64,000 nucleotides of DNA, taken from NCBI GenBank assembly GCA_039519185.1, contig CM076847.1, positions 19,279,251-19,343,250 on the forward strand, written 5' to 3'. The position numbers were made by a program, and so were the translations under genes. This stretch comes from Astragalus membranaceus. Lineage: Eukaryota; Streptophyta; Magnoliopsida; Fabales; Fabaceae. The notes under the pieces are model-generated. The model worked only from the letters and a program-made list of their open reading frames with translations, searched no databases and was not told where the DNA came from. Positions 43,991 to 54,708 of the stretch are shown here, piece after piece. Every line of letters begins with the position of its first letter. Within the stretch, counting starts at the first letter, position 1.

Positions 43991-45257
43991 GTAGTCTACT
44001 CACCGCCAGGTTACTTTTTATCTTTTCCTTCTCTGTTGCTTTATTTGATTGTGCCTTGTGTTTCCTTTAGTAGTTGTAGTTTCGTAGGTTTAATTTTAAT
44101 TTTATTTTTGTTTTAGTCTTAGTCGTTGTAAGTAGGTCTTCCCCTAAATTAATCAGTGAGGACACTGCTATGTTTAAGTGGGGGGAGGACCTATTGTCAG
44201 TTTTACTATCAGAAAAAATGCAGTCATGTGGTGAATTTCCTGTTTTAAAAAAAAAAAAAAGAGAAGAGACAGTTGAGCAAACTTAGTGATGATTCGGGAG
44301 AACTGAGCGAATAATACCCTTGTGGTGATCAAATTAGTACAATCTTGCTTCCACACTTAAAACACTAACCAGTGGAACTTAGTGATCCTAGAGATGTGGG
44401 CAGCTAAGCTAGTGTGGTGGACCATGGGAATCGCCAAAATTTCATTAAAAATTTAGGATAGTTGTAGAAGCTAAGTTGGGGGTGCATCAGTTGTACTAAG
44501 GCTGGGCATGATGATTGTAGGATGATCAGTGCATTGGGTGCGTGTGTGCAGCACTGTAACGTCTACCCGTAACGTTATAGTGTATGCCGTGTGTGTTAAT
44601 GTGTGTGTGCAGCACTGTGGCGTCTAACCGTAACGCTATAATGTATGCCGTGTGTGTAGGGGTGCGTGTGTGCAGCACTATAGCGTCTACCCGTAACGCT
44701 AAAGTGTATGCCGTGTTGTGTTGTTTAAGCTGATAATTGCTGCAATGTCCCAAAGCTAATGTGGATCAAATCCAAATACTATTGTAATGAAAGGGGTTGC
44801 AGCCCAAAAACAAGTGTGCATAGTTGTGTTGCGTGTGAAATGTGTGTGGTAATAGTTAGTGCACTGGTCTAATCTGAAAGGCCTGTTTAAGACCCTTTGT
44901 TGTGCTTGAAGCCCTTTGATCCTTATGTGGAAACGTTAATCTACCCTATATTTTGAACCATTTTTGGCATTCTCGGAAGGAAACCCTCTAGTATTAGGTG
45001 AATACATTTTGAATCTAGCTATGGTCCAACTGAGTTAAGTGTCACACACGCACTATTGAGCAAGATGATGCTAGTAAGAATACCACGTGTGGGTTGGAAT
45101 TGGAGTGACCAGTCTGAAAGTTGCCGCTCAACTTGTCTTTTGATTGTTCGTAATTATCTTGTTTAGAAAGGGATTCACCATTTATTGCATGTTATCTGAT
45201 GTTGAGATTGTCTTGGCTTTGTTTTGTCGTGTCTTTGCTTGAGGACAAGCAAACGTC
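43991..45257 (+). other. Athila-like 3' non-coding region
   Basis: No coding. Holds a poly-A run (44247-44260), PPT-like words AAGTGGGGGGAGGA (44176) and AAGTTGGGGG (44473), the 62-bp repeats listed separately, and AT-rich sequence up to the true PPT. Confidence 0.6.
44538..44716 (+). repeat. three 60-62-bp tandem repeats
   Basis: Unit reads 'gcgtgtgtgcagcactgt' plus 'aacgtctacccgtaacgtta' plus 'tagtgtatgccgtgtgtgt'. Three copies with a few substitutions each. Inside each unit GTAACG/CGTTA words form a short inverted repeat. Confidence 0.85.
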
Positions 45258-45271
45258 CAAGTTGGGGGTTG
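45258..45271 (+). promoter_or_regulatory. Athila-like polypurine tract
   Basis: CCAAGTTGGGGGTTG immediately precedes the 3' LTR start TGATGAATCC. Confidence 0.75.
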
Positions 45272-46585
45272 TGATGAATCCCCATCACATGATGTTTTTC
45301 ACTGCAAAAAAGGGGAATTTTACTTAATAATTTGATGAATGAATGGAAAGTGTTAGGAGAAAATTAAGAAGTTGTTTTATTTGGGATTTAATTGCTTTGC
45401 AGTGTTTATGCTGGGTTTTGTGGTGTTTTTGTGCCCAGGGACTAGGTGAAGAGAAGAACGAAGAAATGCAAGCAAACAGGCTCAAAAATACAAGGAAATA
45501 AGGTTTCTGCCAAGTTGCGCTGAAGCTGCGCTGAAGCTGCGCTGGAAGCGCAAGTGAGGCGCAAGAATCCACTGTAGCGTCCTCATCCGCGCCTAAGTGG
45601 CGCTGGAAGCGCGAGTCGCGCGCGGATTGACAGAAACAGTCACGCAGAGTTGCGCTGAAGTTGCGCTGGGAGCGCCAGTGAGGCGCAAAACTCCGGAAAA
45701 CACATTAAATCAGGCCCAGCACGCGTTTTGAAGGATTTTTGGACGTTTTTGGAACCCTAGAACTGAAAGAGGAGCGATTCCGTCGGACGGCTACTGAAGA
45801 ATCAAGACTTGGGAACAAGGATTGAAGCTTCATATGTGTTCATCATCATCTTCCACTTGTAATTTTCTTTATTTCTCTTCATTAATCATGAATAGCTAAA
45901 TCTCTTTATGTTAGGGATGAAGGAATATTGATGTAACTCTATTGTCGCTGGTGTAGTATCGTATTTGTACCGTACTCTCTCGTATTTTGTGTATCGAATT
46001 TCTACGCTTAATGCTTTTTATGGTTGGAAAACTCATACAATGATCTTTTGATCAATTATGAAATGGGAGTTTTATTCTTGAATGTTTGAAAGTCGTTACC
46101 CTCAATTGGTAGTTTAGGAATAATCTATGAGTTGTTGTATATTGCAAACTCTTGCTTTAATGCTTGTTGTTAACTAGAATCACCTAAGGGATTAGGGCTT
46201 TTAGTTATCGACAAAGGACTAGTTACCTAAGGAACTAGGAATTGGTTAATGTTGTGAGTTTGATAGCAAGATTAGAGAGAGAGATTAACTTTCAAATTAA
46301 ATCAGTGGCAATAGAGTGAAATCAATAGGAATTCGTCCCTAGCATCCTTTACCATCGTATTCTTTTCAACTCGTTTTTCGGCTTTTATTATTAAAAACAC
46401 AAAAATATTTTATTGCTTTACTTCGAGCTTGACAGCTCAACAATTATCAAACAAACCCCTTTAATTTGGTTTCTATTAGCTGTTGTTAACGTCTTAGTAA
46501 ATTGACTTCGATCCTTGAGGACGATATCCGGTTCTTACCGATTTTATTACTTGAACGATTTGGTACACTTGCCAAAGTCTTAACA
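45272..46585 (+). repeat. Athila-like 3' LTR
   Basis: 1314 bp, TGATGAATCC to GCCAAAGTCTTAACA. It carries one extra 11-bp 'gctgaagctgc' unit relative to the 5' LTR (near 45525-45540), which shows that the GC-rich block changes by slippage. Confidence 0.92.
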
Positions 46586-46590
46586 CTGAC

Positions 46591-47580
46591 TGACGATGAA
46601 TCCCAGTAATTTTCCAGATCTCACACCGAAAGTGCATTTTGCTGGGTTTAACCTGAGCTTGAACTTCCGTAGACGTTCAAAGAGTTTTTGCAGCTTGACA
46701 ATGTGTCCTTCATCAGTCTTGGACTTTGCAATCATATCATCTACATACACCTCAATTTCTTTGTGCATCATATCGTGGAATAACGTCACCATTGCCCTTT
46801 GATAAGTCGCGCCGGCATTCTTGAGTCCAAAAGGCATCACTTTATAGCAGAATGTGCCCCAGAGTGTTATGAAGGTGGTTTTCTCCATATCTTCCGGAGC
46901 CATCTTTATCTGATTGTACCCTGAATACCCGTCCATGAAGGAGAACAATGAGTGTTGAGCCGTGCTGTCTACCAGAATGTCAATATGAGGCAGGGGGAAA
47001 TCATCCTTGGGACTAGCTCTGTTCAGATCTCTAGTCGACGCACATTCTGACCTTGCCGTCTTTTTTCGGAACAGGGACGATGTTGGCTACCCACTGTGGA
47101 TACTTCGCAACCACTAGGAACCCGGCGTCAAACTGTTTCTTTACCTCATCCCGTATCTTCAGTGACATCTCTGGTTTCATTCTTCTCAATTTCTGCTTGA
47201 CTGGCGGGCACTCCGGCTTTACTGGCAACCTGTGTTCAACAATGTCGGTGTCTAGCCCTGGCATATCTTTGTACGACCACGCAAAGACATCAGCGTAATC
47301 CTGCAAGAGTTGGATTAGTCTTTTGCGTTCACTCTCTTCCATGGCGGTACCGACCTTAACCTCTCTTCTATCCTCTTCTGTACCCAGGTTGATGATCTCA
47401 ATCGACTCCCCATGAGGTTGAATAACCGTCTCTTCCTGTTCTATTAATCTTGTCAATTCTGGAGGAGCTTCCCAGTTTTCATCAACATCCCCCTCGGCTT
47501 GGTTAACCGGATGATCAAAGTCAAAGTTTGGACTGCTAGCACTGTTGTTCTTAGAGACAATTGCTGTATGTCTGCATTTT
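46591..47580 (-). pseudogene. Ogre reverse transcriptase, N-terminal and catalytic part
   Basis: After the probable intron acceptor near 47570-47580 the frame carries an acidic linker (NWEAPPELTRLIEQEE), the YADVFAWSYKDMPGL segment and the RT fingers (AKYPQWVANIVPVPKKDGK, RMCVD). A 2-bp loss near 47033 shifts the frame. The palm then continues with FMDGYSGYNQIKMAPEDMEK, VMPFGLKNAGATYQRAM and the catalytic YVDDM (46736-46747). It ends at the Athila insertion (46590). Apart from the frameshift the catalytic residues are present. Confidence 0.9.
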
Positions 47581-47991
47581 GCCGAAGCGCAAAAGCAGAA
47601 TGAAAATCGGAACAAGCAAACAAAACAATAACAAAGCAATAAAAAGACGCATGAAATGAAGAGAAATGGATTTTTATTGATTGAAAATTCAAAACAAACG
47701 TTTTTATTTAATGATGATAACTCTGAAAATAAAAACATGTTTGCCCCTAGCAACTTGTCCTATGGCCTTGGGCAGAGCCACAGGGTTGCATTACAATCAT
47801 TACTTTGAAATAAAAGCGATGGGCAAGTCCACAGCTTCCCAATTTTTGAGCTTCTCCTCAGCATGGCAACGGCGAACTAAACTGGTACCGCCTTCTTCAT
47901 CCTCTGAACCAATAGCAGTGATCTGGTCTGAATCTAGCAACCCAGCACTCTTGAAGCTTTGACTGATGTTATCGATGGGGATCCTCTTTCA
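47581..47991 (-). other. probable Ogre intron between protease and RT
   Basis: About 410 bp without retrotransposon coding separates the end of the protease frame from the start of the RT frame. Ogre elements are known for an intron here. On the minus strand a donor-like GTGAAAG starts at 47992, and a pyrimidine-rich stretch ends in GCAAAATGCAG near 47572-47582. Joining exactly these two sites would create a stop, so at least one of them is wrong or mutated; I cannot fix the junction. Confidence 0.55.
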
Positions 47992-49605
47992 CCATGGATC
48001 CTGGCCTCTCAACTTGGCCAACCATTCACCTCTTCTCTCTTCGGCCAACTTCCTCCTTTCAACCTCGCTTGGGTGGTATCCCAACCCGTAACGATCTTTG
48101 TTTCCTTTCAGTTGTACAGGAGCAAGAATTCCTTGTCCCATTTTTCCCAAACCACGCCCCAGCTGGTATCCTTGATCCATCATGATCCTTGCGACCATCT
48201 CTCCACTCTTTGACAGCTTTATCACGGGCGATGACGATTCACATCCACCAAGCACAGCATTGGCAATTTCAAGAGATTGGAAAGAAGTCTCCAAAGACTC
48301 TTCAGCTGCTTCCACATAAGGGAATGGAGAAGACTTGTTAACTAGCATCTCTTCTTCTCCGTACACCACCACAATTTTGTCATTAACCATGAACTTAACC
48401 CTCTGGTGTAGAGATGAAGGAATAGCCCCTGCCATATGGATCCATGGCCTCCCGAGTAAACAACTGTATGAGGAGGATATGTCCATGACTTGAAAATTGA
48501 TATAAAAAGTTTCTGGCCCTATTTGAATGGGGAATTCCATCTCTCCTATCACTTCTTTCTTTGACCCATCGAACGCCCTCACCAGAGTTGAGCTTGGCTT
48601 CATAAAGGAACAATCAACATCCAGTTTGTTTACAGTTGACTGGGGCATTACATTCAAAGAAGAACCGTTGTCAATTAATACCCGCGCCAACACGAAATCT
48701 CCGCATTTGACCGAGATGTGCAAAGCTTGATTGTGTTTCTTTCCCTCTGGGGGAAGCTCTTCATCATTGAAGGTCAGATGGTTGGCAGCTACAATATTTC
48801 CAACTACCTCATCAAATTGGCCAACAGAGATATTCTGAGCAACGTGTGCTTCATTCAGCACTTTCATGAGGGCAGTTCTGTGTGCTTCTGAACTCATCAA
48901 CAAAGACAGCATCGAAATCTTGGCCGGAGTTTGGTTCATCTGATCGACCACTTTATAATCACTCTGTCTCACAATCTTGAGAAACTCATCTGTTTCAGGC
49001 TCTGCCCCTTTCTTCTTCTGAATATTCTCTGCCTCCTTTTCTTTACCCTTACGGACTCTATCGTCGGCTTCCTTCGAGGACTCAATCCGACCAAACTCGG
49101 GAGCATACATCCGACCGCTCCTTGTCATCCCGCTTGACCCAGTTATATTTGTAACAGTGGTGCTTGGAGAAACCCCTACTGAAGGTAAGGTGTTATACTT
49201 CCACGGTACGGCGCTGTCCTTCTCATAAGGAAATGGAGCTGGGATTTCAATAACCAATGGCTGTGGTTTGACTTGGACCGGTTTCAAATTATACAGTATC
49301 TCAACTGGCCTTCTGGCCTCATTGCCATCATTGAACTGCAGCATTAGCACACTTTCTGCTTTCTCAACTACTTCCAACCGAACCACTTAACGGTCCATCA
49401 AATCTTGCAAAACGGACTTAAAATTCTCACAAGCACCTGCACACGCAGGGTCAGCACACATACAACCTTTCTGAATTACTCCACAGCGACATAACTCAGC
49501 ATGTATGTCTTCCAAAGGAGTCTTGATACTCTCAACGTTCTTTATCATGATCTGGCTCCCAGAATCTTCTATAGCATTGGCAGACGGTGCCCCATGACCC
49601 GGCAA
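47989..49605 (-). pseudogene. Ogre protease with C-terminal G-patch-like motif
   Basis: The frame runs from the gag end, through TAA at 49387-49389, to a stop at 47989. The N-terminal part has a Cys-rich patch (CRCGVIQKGCMCADPACAG). The protease active-site motif is VLIDNGSSLNVMP, with the DNGS form seen in plant Tat/Ogre elements, and a second strand SCLLGRPWIHMAGAIPS. Near the C-terminus, MMDQGYQLGRGLGKMGQGIL followed by YGLGYHPSE matches the glycine pattern of a G-patch, an RNA-binding motif also found after some retroviral proteases. The part after the TAA (47989-49386) is 465 residues long and otherwise uninterrupted. Confidence 0.85.
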
Positions 49606-49692
49606 GGGGTTAGTTGTCGTGCTCGGATTGTTCGGTTTGAAAGATAGCCAATTGGCATCAATTAGGTCTTGAACTATAAACTTGAACGCATA

Positions 49693-51345
49693 TCAATCTT
49701 CCACCGTGTGACCGACCCCTCCACTTTGGAAAATACATGTGGCGTCAGCATTATACCCTCTGGGGAAAGGTGGTTGCACAGTCCTCATAGGGCGAGTCTT
49801 GACTAGATTCTTTGCAATGAGATGATTAAACAGCTCAGTATAAGTGATGGGAATTGGATCAAAACTGGTACGTTTCCTTTCTTGATGATTCTGAGTTCTG
49901 TGACCCGGATTATTCTGCGGCGGCTGAGCTGGAACAGAGAACGGGACTTTCTGCGGTGGAGCGTTGAAGGACGGACCTCCCCCTCCTGTAATGACATTTG
50001 TCTCTCCCTCTTTCTTCTTAGGGAAATTCGAAAAAGGTTTCTTCTGCCCACCAGGATTGCCAAAACCTCCGGCAATTTTCCCACTACGCAATCCATGTTC
50101 CAGATGTTCCCCAATGATCACCATATCAGAGAAGCTAGAAGAGACACTACCCACCAATCGATCATAGTATATTCCTGGGAGAGTTTCCATGAACATATAT
50201 ACCATTTCCTTTTCTGTCACTGGTGGCTTCACTTGGGCTGCTACACTTCTCCACTTCTGGGCATATTCTTTAAATGATTCCCTATCGCCTTTGCTCATGA
50301 GTTGTAGTTGAGATCTATCAGGTGCCAGATCCATATTGTACTGATACTGTTTAAGAAATGCCTCTGAGAGATCCTTCCAACTATGGATGTCGGAGGATTG
50401 CAGTTGCATATACCAGTCTAGAGACGCTCCGGTCAGACTGTTCTGAAAGAAATGGATCAGCACCTTATCATCATGGGCATAAGCTACCATCTTTCTGACA
50501 TACATCGTTAGATGACTGGAGGGACAGCCAGTGCCGCGGTATTTGTCAAAATCTGGCGCCTTGAATTTGGGAGGTATAACAACACCTGGGACAAGACACA
50601 GGTCCCGCGCATCTTTAGCCCTTGTACCTGACCCTTCCATTGCCTTCAACCGTTCTTCTAGTAAGTGATATCTGTCTCTTGGTTGTGAACTCTCAACCAT
50701 CTGGCCCTGAGGATAGCTCCCTGGATTGAAATAATAACCCCCATATTGAGCGGGGTTTCCCATTTGATAAGCAGCATTTGGAGGATTCACAGCAACCTCC
50801 GGAGCAGGAGCAGGCTGACTTGTCACCACAGGAATGGCTTCAGCAGTGGATGGTGTATAATTCATGGGCATCCCCCGTGGATATACTTGTGCATTTGGTT
50901 GTCTCTGACCGCTTGTCCCCGAAGAACCACCAACTTCTGGCATGGGAGGAGGATGAACAGTTATAGCTTCAGCTGATGTAGGAGGAGAAACAAAGGTAAC
51001 GCCCCCTTCTGGAGTTACGACTGCGGTGGCCCCAGCAGCGGCCCCACTTCTCAGAGTTTGCAGCATATTCATTACTTCAGCCATCTGGGCCTCCATAGCG
51101 CCCATTTTAGTCTTCAAAACTTGATTCTCCTGAGCCAGCTGCTCAGGGTTAAGGATTTCTACGACCGGCTCATCTTGACCCCGGGGGTCTTCATTCTCGA
51201 GATGCTGATTGCTAGCCATTAGTCTTGCCTGTAGACGGGTGGAATATCGGTGTTGGCGAACCAGCTTGCCTTTTGTTTCTCTGATGATAGAACATTTTTT
51301 ATGAGTACAAGTAGGAATGCGTAAATGAATGCAATGCATATGCAC
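49693..51345 (-). pseudogene. Ogre gag
   Basis: The likely start is the ATG at about 51219 (MASNQHLENEDPRG); the frame is open to 51345 with an unconvincing Cys/His-rich extension. A coiled coil (about residues 25-60 from that ATG, LAQENQVLKTKMGAMEAQMA) precedes a Pro/Gly/Ala-rich stretch. The retrotransposon gag domain follows (PKFKAPDFDKYRGTGCPSSH, NSLTGASLDWYMQL, RESFKEYAQKWRSVAAQVKP, MVYMFMETLPGIYYDRLVG). The tail has an FNHLIAKNLVKTRP segment. No CCHC knuckle is visible. TGA at 49693-49695 stops the frame where the reading otherwise continues to 49387, consistent with one substitution in a former sense codon. Confidence 0.88.
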
Positions 51346-51634
51346 ATGGCCTTATATTATTTTGTGTTTAGCGCCAGGAATCGTGAGATAACTCGCTCTT
51401 GTCATAAGCAAATATCGAAACATTTTAAAAGCGTGACGAACATTGGGATCAACAAGTGATTGGGCACATTTCCTTCGAGCTTTAAGCCAATCATAAGAAA
51501 GAAAGAGAGTACAAGAGTGCAATACAATATCTCCCAAAGAAAATACAATGCTCTTAGAAAATTACAACATTCTAAAGAAAAATTATAACTTCCTAGAGAA
51601 CATTCTAAAAAGGGAAATTACAATGCACTGAAAT
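51346..51634 (-). other. spacer between Ogre ORF1 and gag
   Basis: A small frame at 51352-51537 (61 residues) has no recognised domain. The spacer may hold signals for expressing gag downstream of ORF1, but nothing specific is visible. Confidence 0.45.
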
Positions 51635-53704
51635 CTAGTAGCATATGGTCTTCAACTTCTTGTTCCTTTCTCTTTCTTTGCTTGCAGCAGCAGCTCCTTC
51701 AGCCTTTTCCATGAGTTCCTCAGTCAGGGCCTTGCAGAAATTCACGAACTCATACACATGGACCGGGGTGTTGAAGGGAAGCATCTCAGCTTCAGCCCTC
51801 CTTAGCCTTCTGGGGACATCCCTTACAGCTTGATTAGCTAGCCATGCCAATTTTGAGAATTTACCCTTCCAAAGTCGGATCTCATCTCTTAGCTCTTTAA
51901 CAATCTCTTGCTCTTCTATCTTGCCAATCAGTGCTAGGAAGCGCTGTTCCCAGTACTTGCTCTCTGCTTGTACTTGCCTGTAAGACTCCCCTAGGTATCG
52001 GAGATTCCTTGCCAGTTCATCAGATCTCCCCTGCTCATAACTCAGCATTTCTTGATATTCCCTGAGAACATTCCCAGTGGAATTTCTTTCTTGTTCAAGA
52101 GTCTTCAGCTGTCTTTTCAATTCCACCACCAAGTGAGGTTCTTGTCTGGGCTCAGTCGCCACAATCTTCCATTCTTTGGCTTCTTCAAGGGCTTTCCTTG
52201 TTTTCTGCTTGTACCTTTGGAGTTCATCCCTAGCCCCCTTCAGGTATTTCTGAGCTTCTAGCTTACTCTCCTTTTCCGCTTTGAAACGCTTGACACCCTC
52301 CTCAACAGCTATCACCTTGATCTTGTTCTCTTCCTCTAACTCCTCCTTTTGTAGGGTTATTTTCTCCAACTTTGCTTGCAATGCCTTTTTCTCTTCCTCG
52401 GCTTTTGCTAAGGCAGATTTAACCTCATTCAACTCCTCAGGGGTAGGAAGGCGAGGTTTCGACATCTCTTTCTCGACTGGCAGTGCCTCTTGGGAAGGTG
52501 GACGAGTACTTTGGATTCTTTCATGCAACCATTGGTAAAAAGTGACATCGCCAACCTTTTTCATGAGCTCATCTCTATCTTTACGGACCACCATTTCCCA
52601 TGCTTTTGAGATTTTTTGAAGTAAACCCTTGTTCTTTGGATCTTCTCTGTCAAGGAAAATGGGAGTCAGCATGTCTCCGGTAGGCATATTCCTCATAGGG
52701 TACCCAAGCTGTCGGATAATCAAGGAAGGATTATAGTTGATGTAGCCTTGAGTACCTATTAGGGGCACGTTCTGAAAGTCTCCACACTGAAATACAACGG
52801 AGGGCCTGTTCTTCCAACATGAAGGAGTGTACCAGCGGACCTTGAGGGCATTAAGACTCCCTAAGGTATGCACCCACTCCTGGGCACTTTTGACCTCTAC
52901 CTCACAATTCAAAGCATAAGCCAACAGATCTGTAGCTGGATTCTTGTGAGCGATGACGTGGTTAAGGAGCCAAGCATATAGTACATGAAGGGAGCAGGCA
53001 ATCTTCTTTTTTCCCAGCACTCGATGATGCGTAAAAGAGTAGTAAGTGTCCGCGAGTACGGCTGGTACTGGGTTAATTGGTTTATCCTTGCTTATGAAGG
53101 CTAAGAACACCCCAATGGCAACCTCGTCAATGAACCTTTCAACTTGTGGGAAGAGGACAATCCCAAAGATAGTTAGTGCTAGCAACTGCTTAAAGGGACC
53201 CCATCTGTTGGCTTGAGCATGGGACTTCATTAGGTCTTCAAAATAACTCAGTGGAAACCCCATTATACGGTTCTTTTTCTCTTTCCGGATCTTTAACTCC
53301 CCCACTCCAACCTGCAGTAGCAAAGAGAGCCTCTGATCTGAATATTGATGCCCCTGGCACTGATAAGGCGTCGCCTCTGACTTAAAGAAACCTAAAATTA
53401 GCTCATACTCTTCTAAAGCTGGTGAGAGTTGGAAATCCTTGAAGATGAAACAACGGATATCCGGATCATAGAACTGACTGAGGGCTTTCACAACATTTTC
53501 TTGAAGATCCAACTGCAGCAACCGAAGAATATTCCCATAAGCCTTTTCAAACAACCTACGCTCATCCGGTCCCATTAGAGAGGCACACTCTGTCAAACTG
53601 GCCACATCTGCTTTCTTTACTACTGGAAATCTCGAATTTAGCATACCCTCGCTTCTTGATCCCATGTTGTCTTGTTTTTTTTTTCGCCTATGACAAGATT
53701 CCAA
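51635..53704 (-). CDS. Ogre ORF1 protein, function unknown
   Basis: 689 residues. A more natural start may be Met14 (MGSRSEGMLNSRF, about 53665), as the first 13 residues are Lys/Arg-rich and arbitrary. Residues about 30-400 form a globular domain with conserved-looking Trp/Tyr/Pro-rich segments (YELILGFFKSEATPYQCQGH, HHRVLGKKKIACSLHVLYAW, RWYTPSCWKNRP, IRQLGYPMRNMPTGDMLTP). This is the part shared by ORF1 proteins of Ogre elements and by related plant proteins annotated only as domains of unknown function. Residues about 415-620 are a long, highly charged coiled coil (EEEKKALQAKLEKITLQKEE and onward). The frame has no stop or shift, unlike gag, protease, RT and integrase. An extra ORF upstream of gag is a defining feature of Ogre. 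Confidence 0.85.
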   Translation of the reverse strand: MESCHRRKKKQDNMGSRSEGMLNSRFPVVKKADVASLTECASLMGPDERRLFEKAYGNILRLLQLDLQENVVKALSQFYDPDIRCFIFKDFQLSPALEEYELILGFFKSEATPYQCQGHQYSDQRLSLLLQVGVGELKIRKEKKNRIMGFPLSYFEDLMKSHAQANRWGPFKQLLALTIFGIVLFPQVERFIDEVAIGVFLAFISKDKPINPVPAVLADTYYSFTHHRVLGKKKIACSLHVLYAWLLNHVIAHKNPATDLLAYALNCEVEVKSAQEWVHTLGSLNALKVRWYTPSCWKNRPSVVFQCGDFQNVPLIGTQGYINYNPSLIIRQLGYPMRNMPTGDMLTPIFLDREDPKNKGLLQKISKAWEMVVRKDRDELMKKVGDVTFYQWLHERIQSTRPPSQEALPVEKEMSKPRLPTPEELNEVKSALAKAEEEKKALQAKLEKITLQKEELEEENKIKVIAVEEGVKRFKAEKESKLEAQKYLKGARDELQRYKQKTRKALEEAKEWKIVATEPRQEPHLVVELKRQLKTLEQERNSTGNVLREYQEMLSYEQGRSDELARNLRYLGESYRQVQAESKYWEQRFLALIGKIEEQEIVKELRDEIRLWKGKFSKLAWLANQAVRDVPRRLRRAEAEMLPFNTPVHVYEFVNFCKALTEELMEKAEGAAAASKERERNKKLKTICY

Positions 53705-54687
53705 ATTACTCCAAGATTACCGGCAAACAAATTAGATGCATGGGGAATGCTGCATGAATTTTTTCAGAATTTTTGCTTATGTAATGCATGATGTTATGAT
53801 GCAAAGTGTGGATGATGAGGATGCTTGTTATAAAGACAGGTATTTACAGGTGGGGGTTTTGAAAATTTAGGGCGGTATACCCTATATGCCACCTCATATA
53901 GGTTTTTATGAAAGAGAAGGAAAAACATATTCTTTTTTTGATTTTGTTGTTTTTTTTCAAAAAATCGTTGGCGGAAAAGAACTAAACTAGATGTAATAAT
54001 GCAACACACAATTTTGGAAAAGCCCTTGTGACCTAAAAAGAGGTGAGACCTATGATCTAAGGCAATTTAAAGGGTGATCCTCCCATGTAGCTCTATTCAC
54101 TCCCTCACAAGGCCACCAGAGCTACAGTCCCTTTCACAAAACTCCCCACAAATGCAGCAAACTGCTAGATGTGAGGCATCATGAAAGAGCACAACTCTGG
54201 TTGAAACTTTCGCAAGTAGCCAAACGGACAAAGGTCCTGATGGGCTCTCGCTACTCGAATCCACTCTCCTAAGTTTTTTTTTTTTTGCAGACCTGGGTTA
54301 TGGTCCCACTCAAAACACATAGTCACAGGGTATAAGTGTAGTGTGTGTGAAGGGCATTTTCCCTAGCACTACCCCCACCTGAAATGAAAACCAGAGCAGT
54401 CCAGACAAAAGCAAACAATAACAAGTTATCTACCCTAGGGTTTTATACCTGGAATATCTATAAACAAGGATATTGCTTACCTTAGGAAGAGGAGCCAAGA
54501 AGAGGGGATCATGGGGATTGGAAGAATGCATGGGCATAAACGATAAAAGAAAGGGAATAAGAAACAACATAGAAGAACACAAATACATGCGCCTACAATC
54601 AATGATAAGAAAGAAAGGCAAACAAGGTTTTAATCAAATTAAACCACACATCTAAATTAGTTAGGCTTGACCCTCATTTTAAAAAGT
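53705..54687 (-). other. Ogre leader (PBS to ORF1)
   Basis: Non-coding leader. Positions 54060-54330 align with the LARD at 12880-13150 and 23090-23360. Shared phrases in the same order include GCTCTATTCACT, CCTCACAA, CATGAAAGAGC, CTCTGGTTGA, CCTAAGTT, TTTGCAGACC and CCCACTCAAA. Such a leader is where packaging or dimerisation signals would be expected (inference). Confidence 0.65.
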
Positions 54688-54708
54688 ATCCCCAGTGGAG
54701 TCGCCAGC
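54688..54708 (-). promoter_or_regulatory. Ogre primer-binding site (tRNA-Arg type)
   Basis: On the minus strand GCTGGCGACTCCACTGGGGA directly follows the LTR terminus GGGGTGCAACA. Confidence 0.88.

Larger units (their letters stand above)
34884..46585 (+). mobile_element. Athila/Cyclops-like Ty3/gypsy element nested in Ogre
   Basis: Complete element of 11.7 kb with LTRs 34884-36186 and 45272-46585, flanked by a perfect 5-bp duplication CTGAC (34879-34883 and 46586-46590). It carries a tRNA-Asp-type PBS, a gag-pol frame with one nonsense codon, an env-position ORF and a PPT. It interrupts the Ogre RT frame just past the YVDD region. LTR divergence by eye is about 11 substitutions plus one 11-bp tandem gain in 1.3 kb (about 0.85%), indicating a recent insertion. 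Confidence 0.93.
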
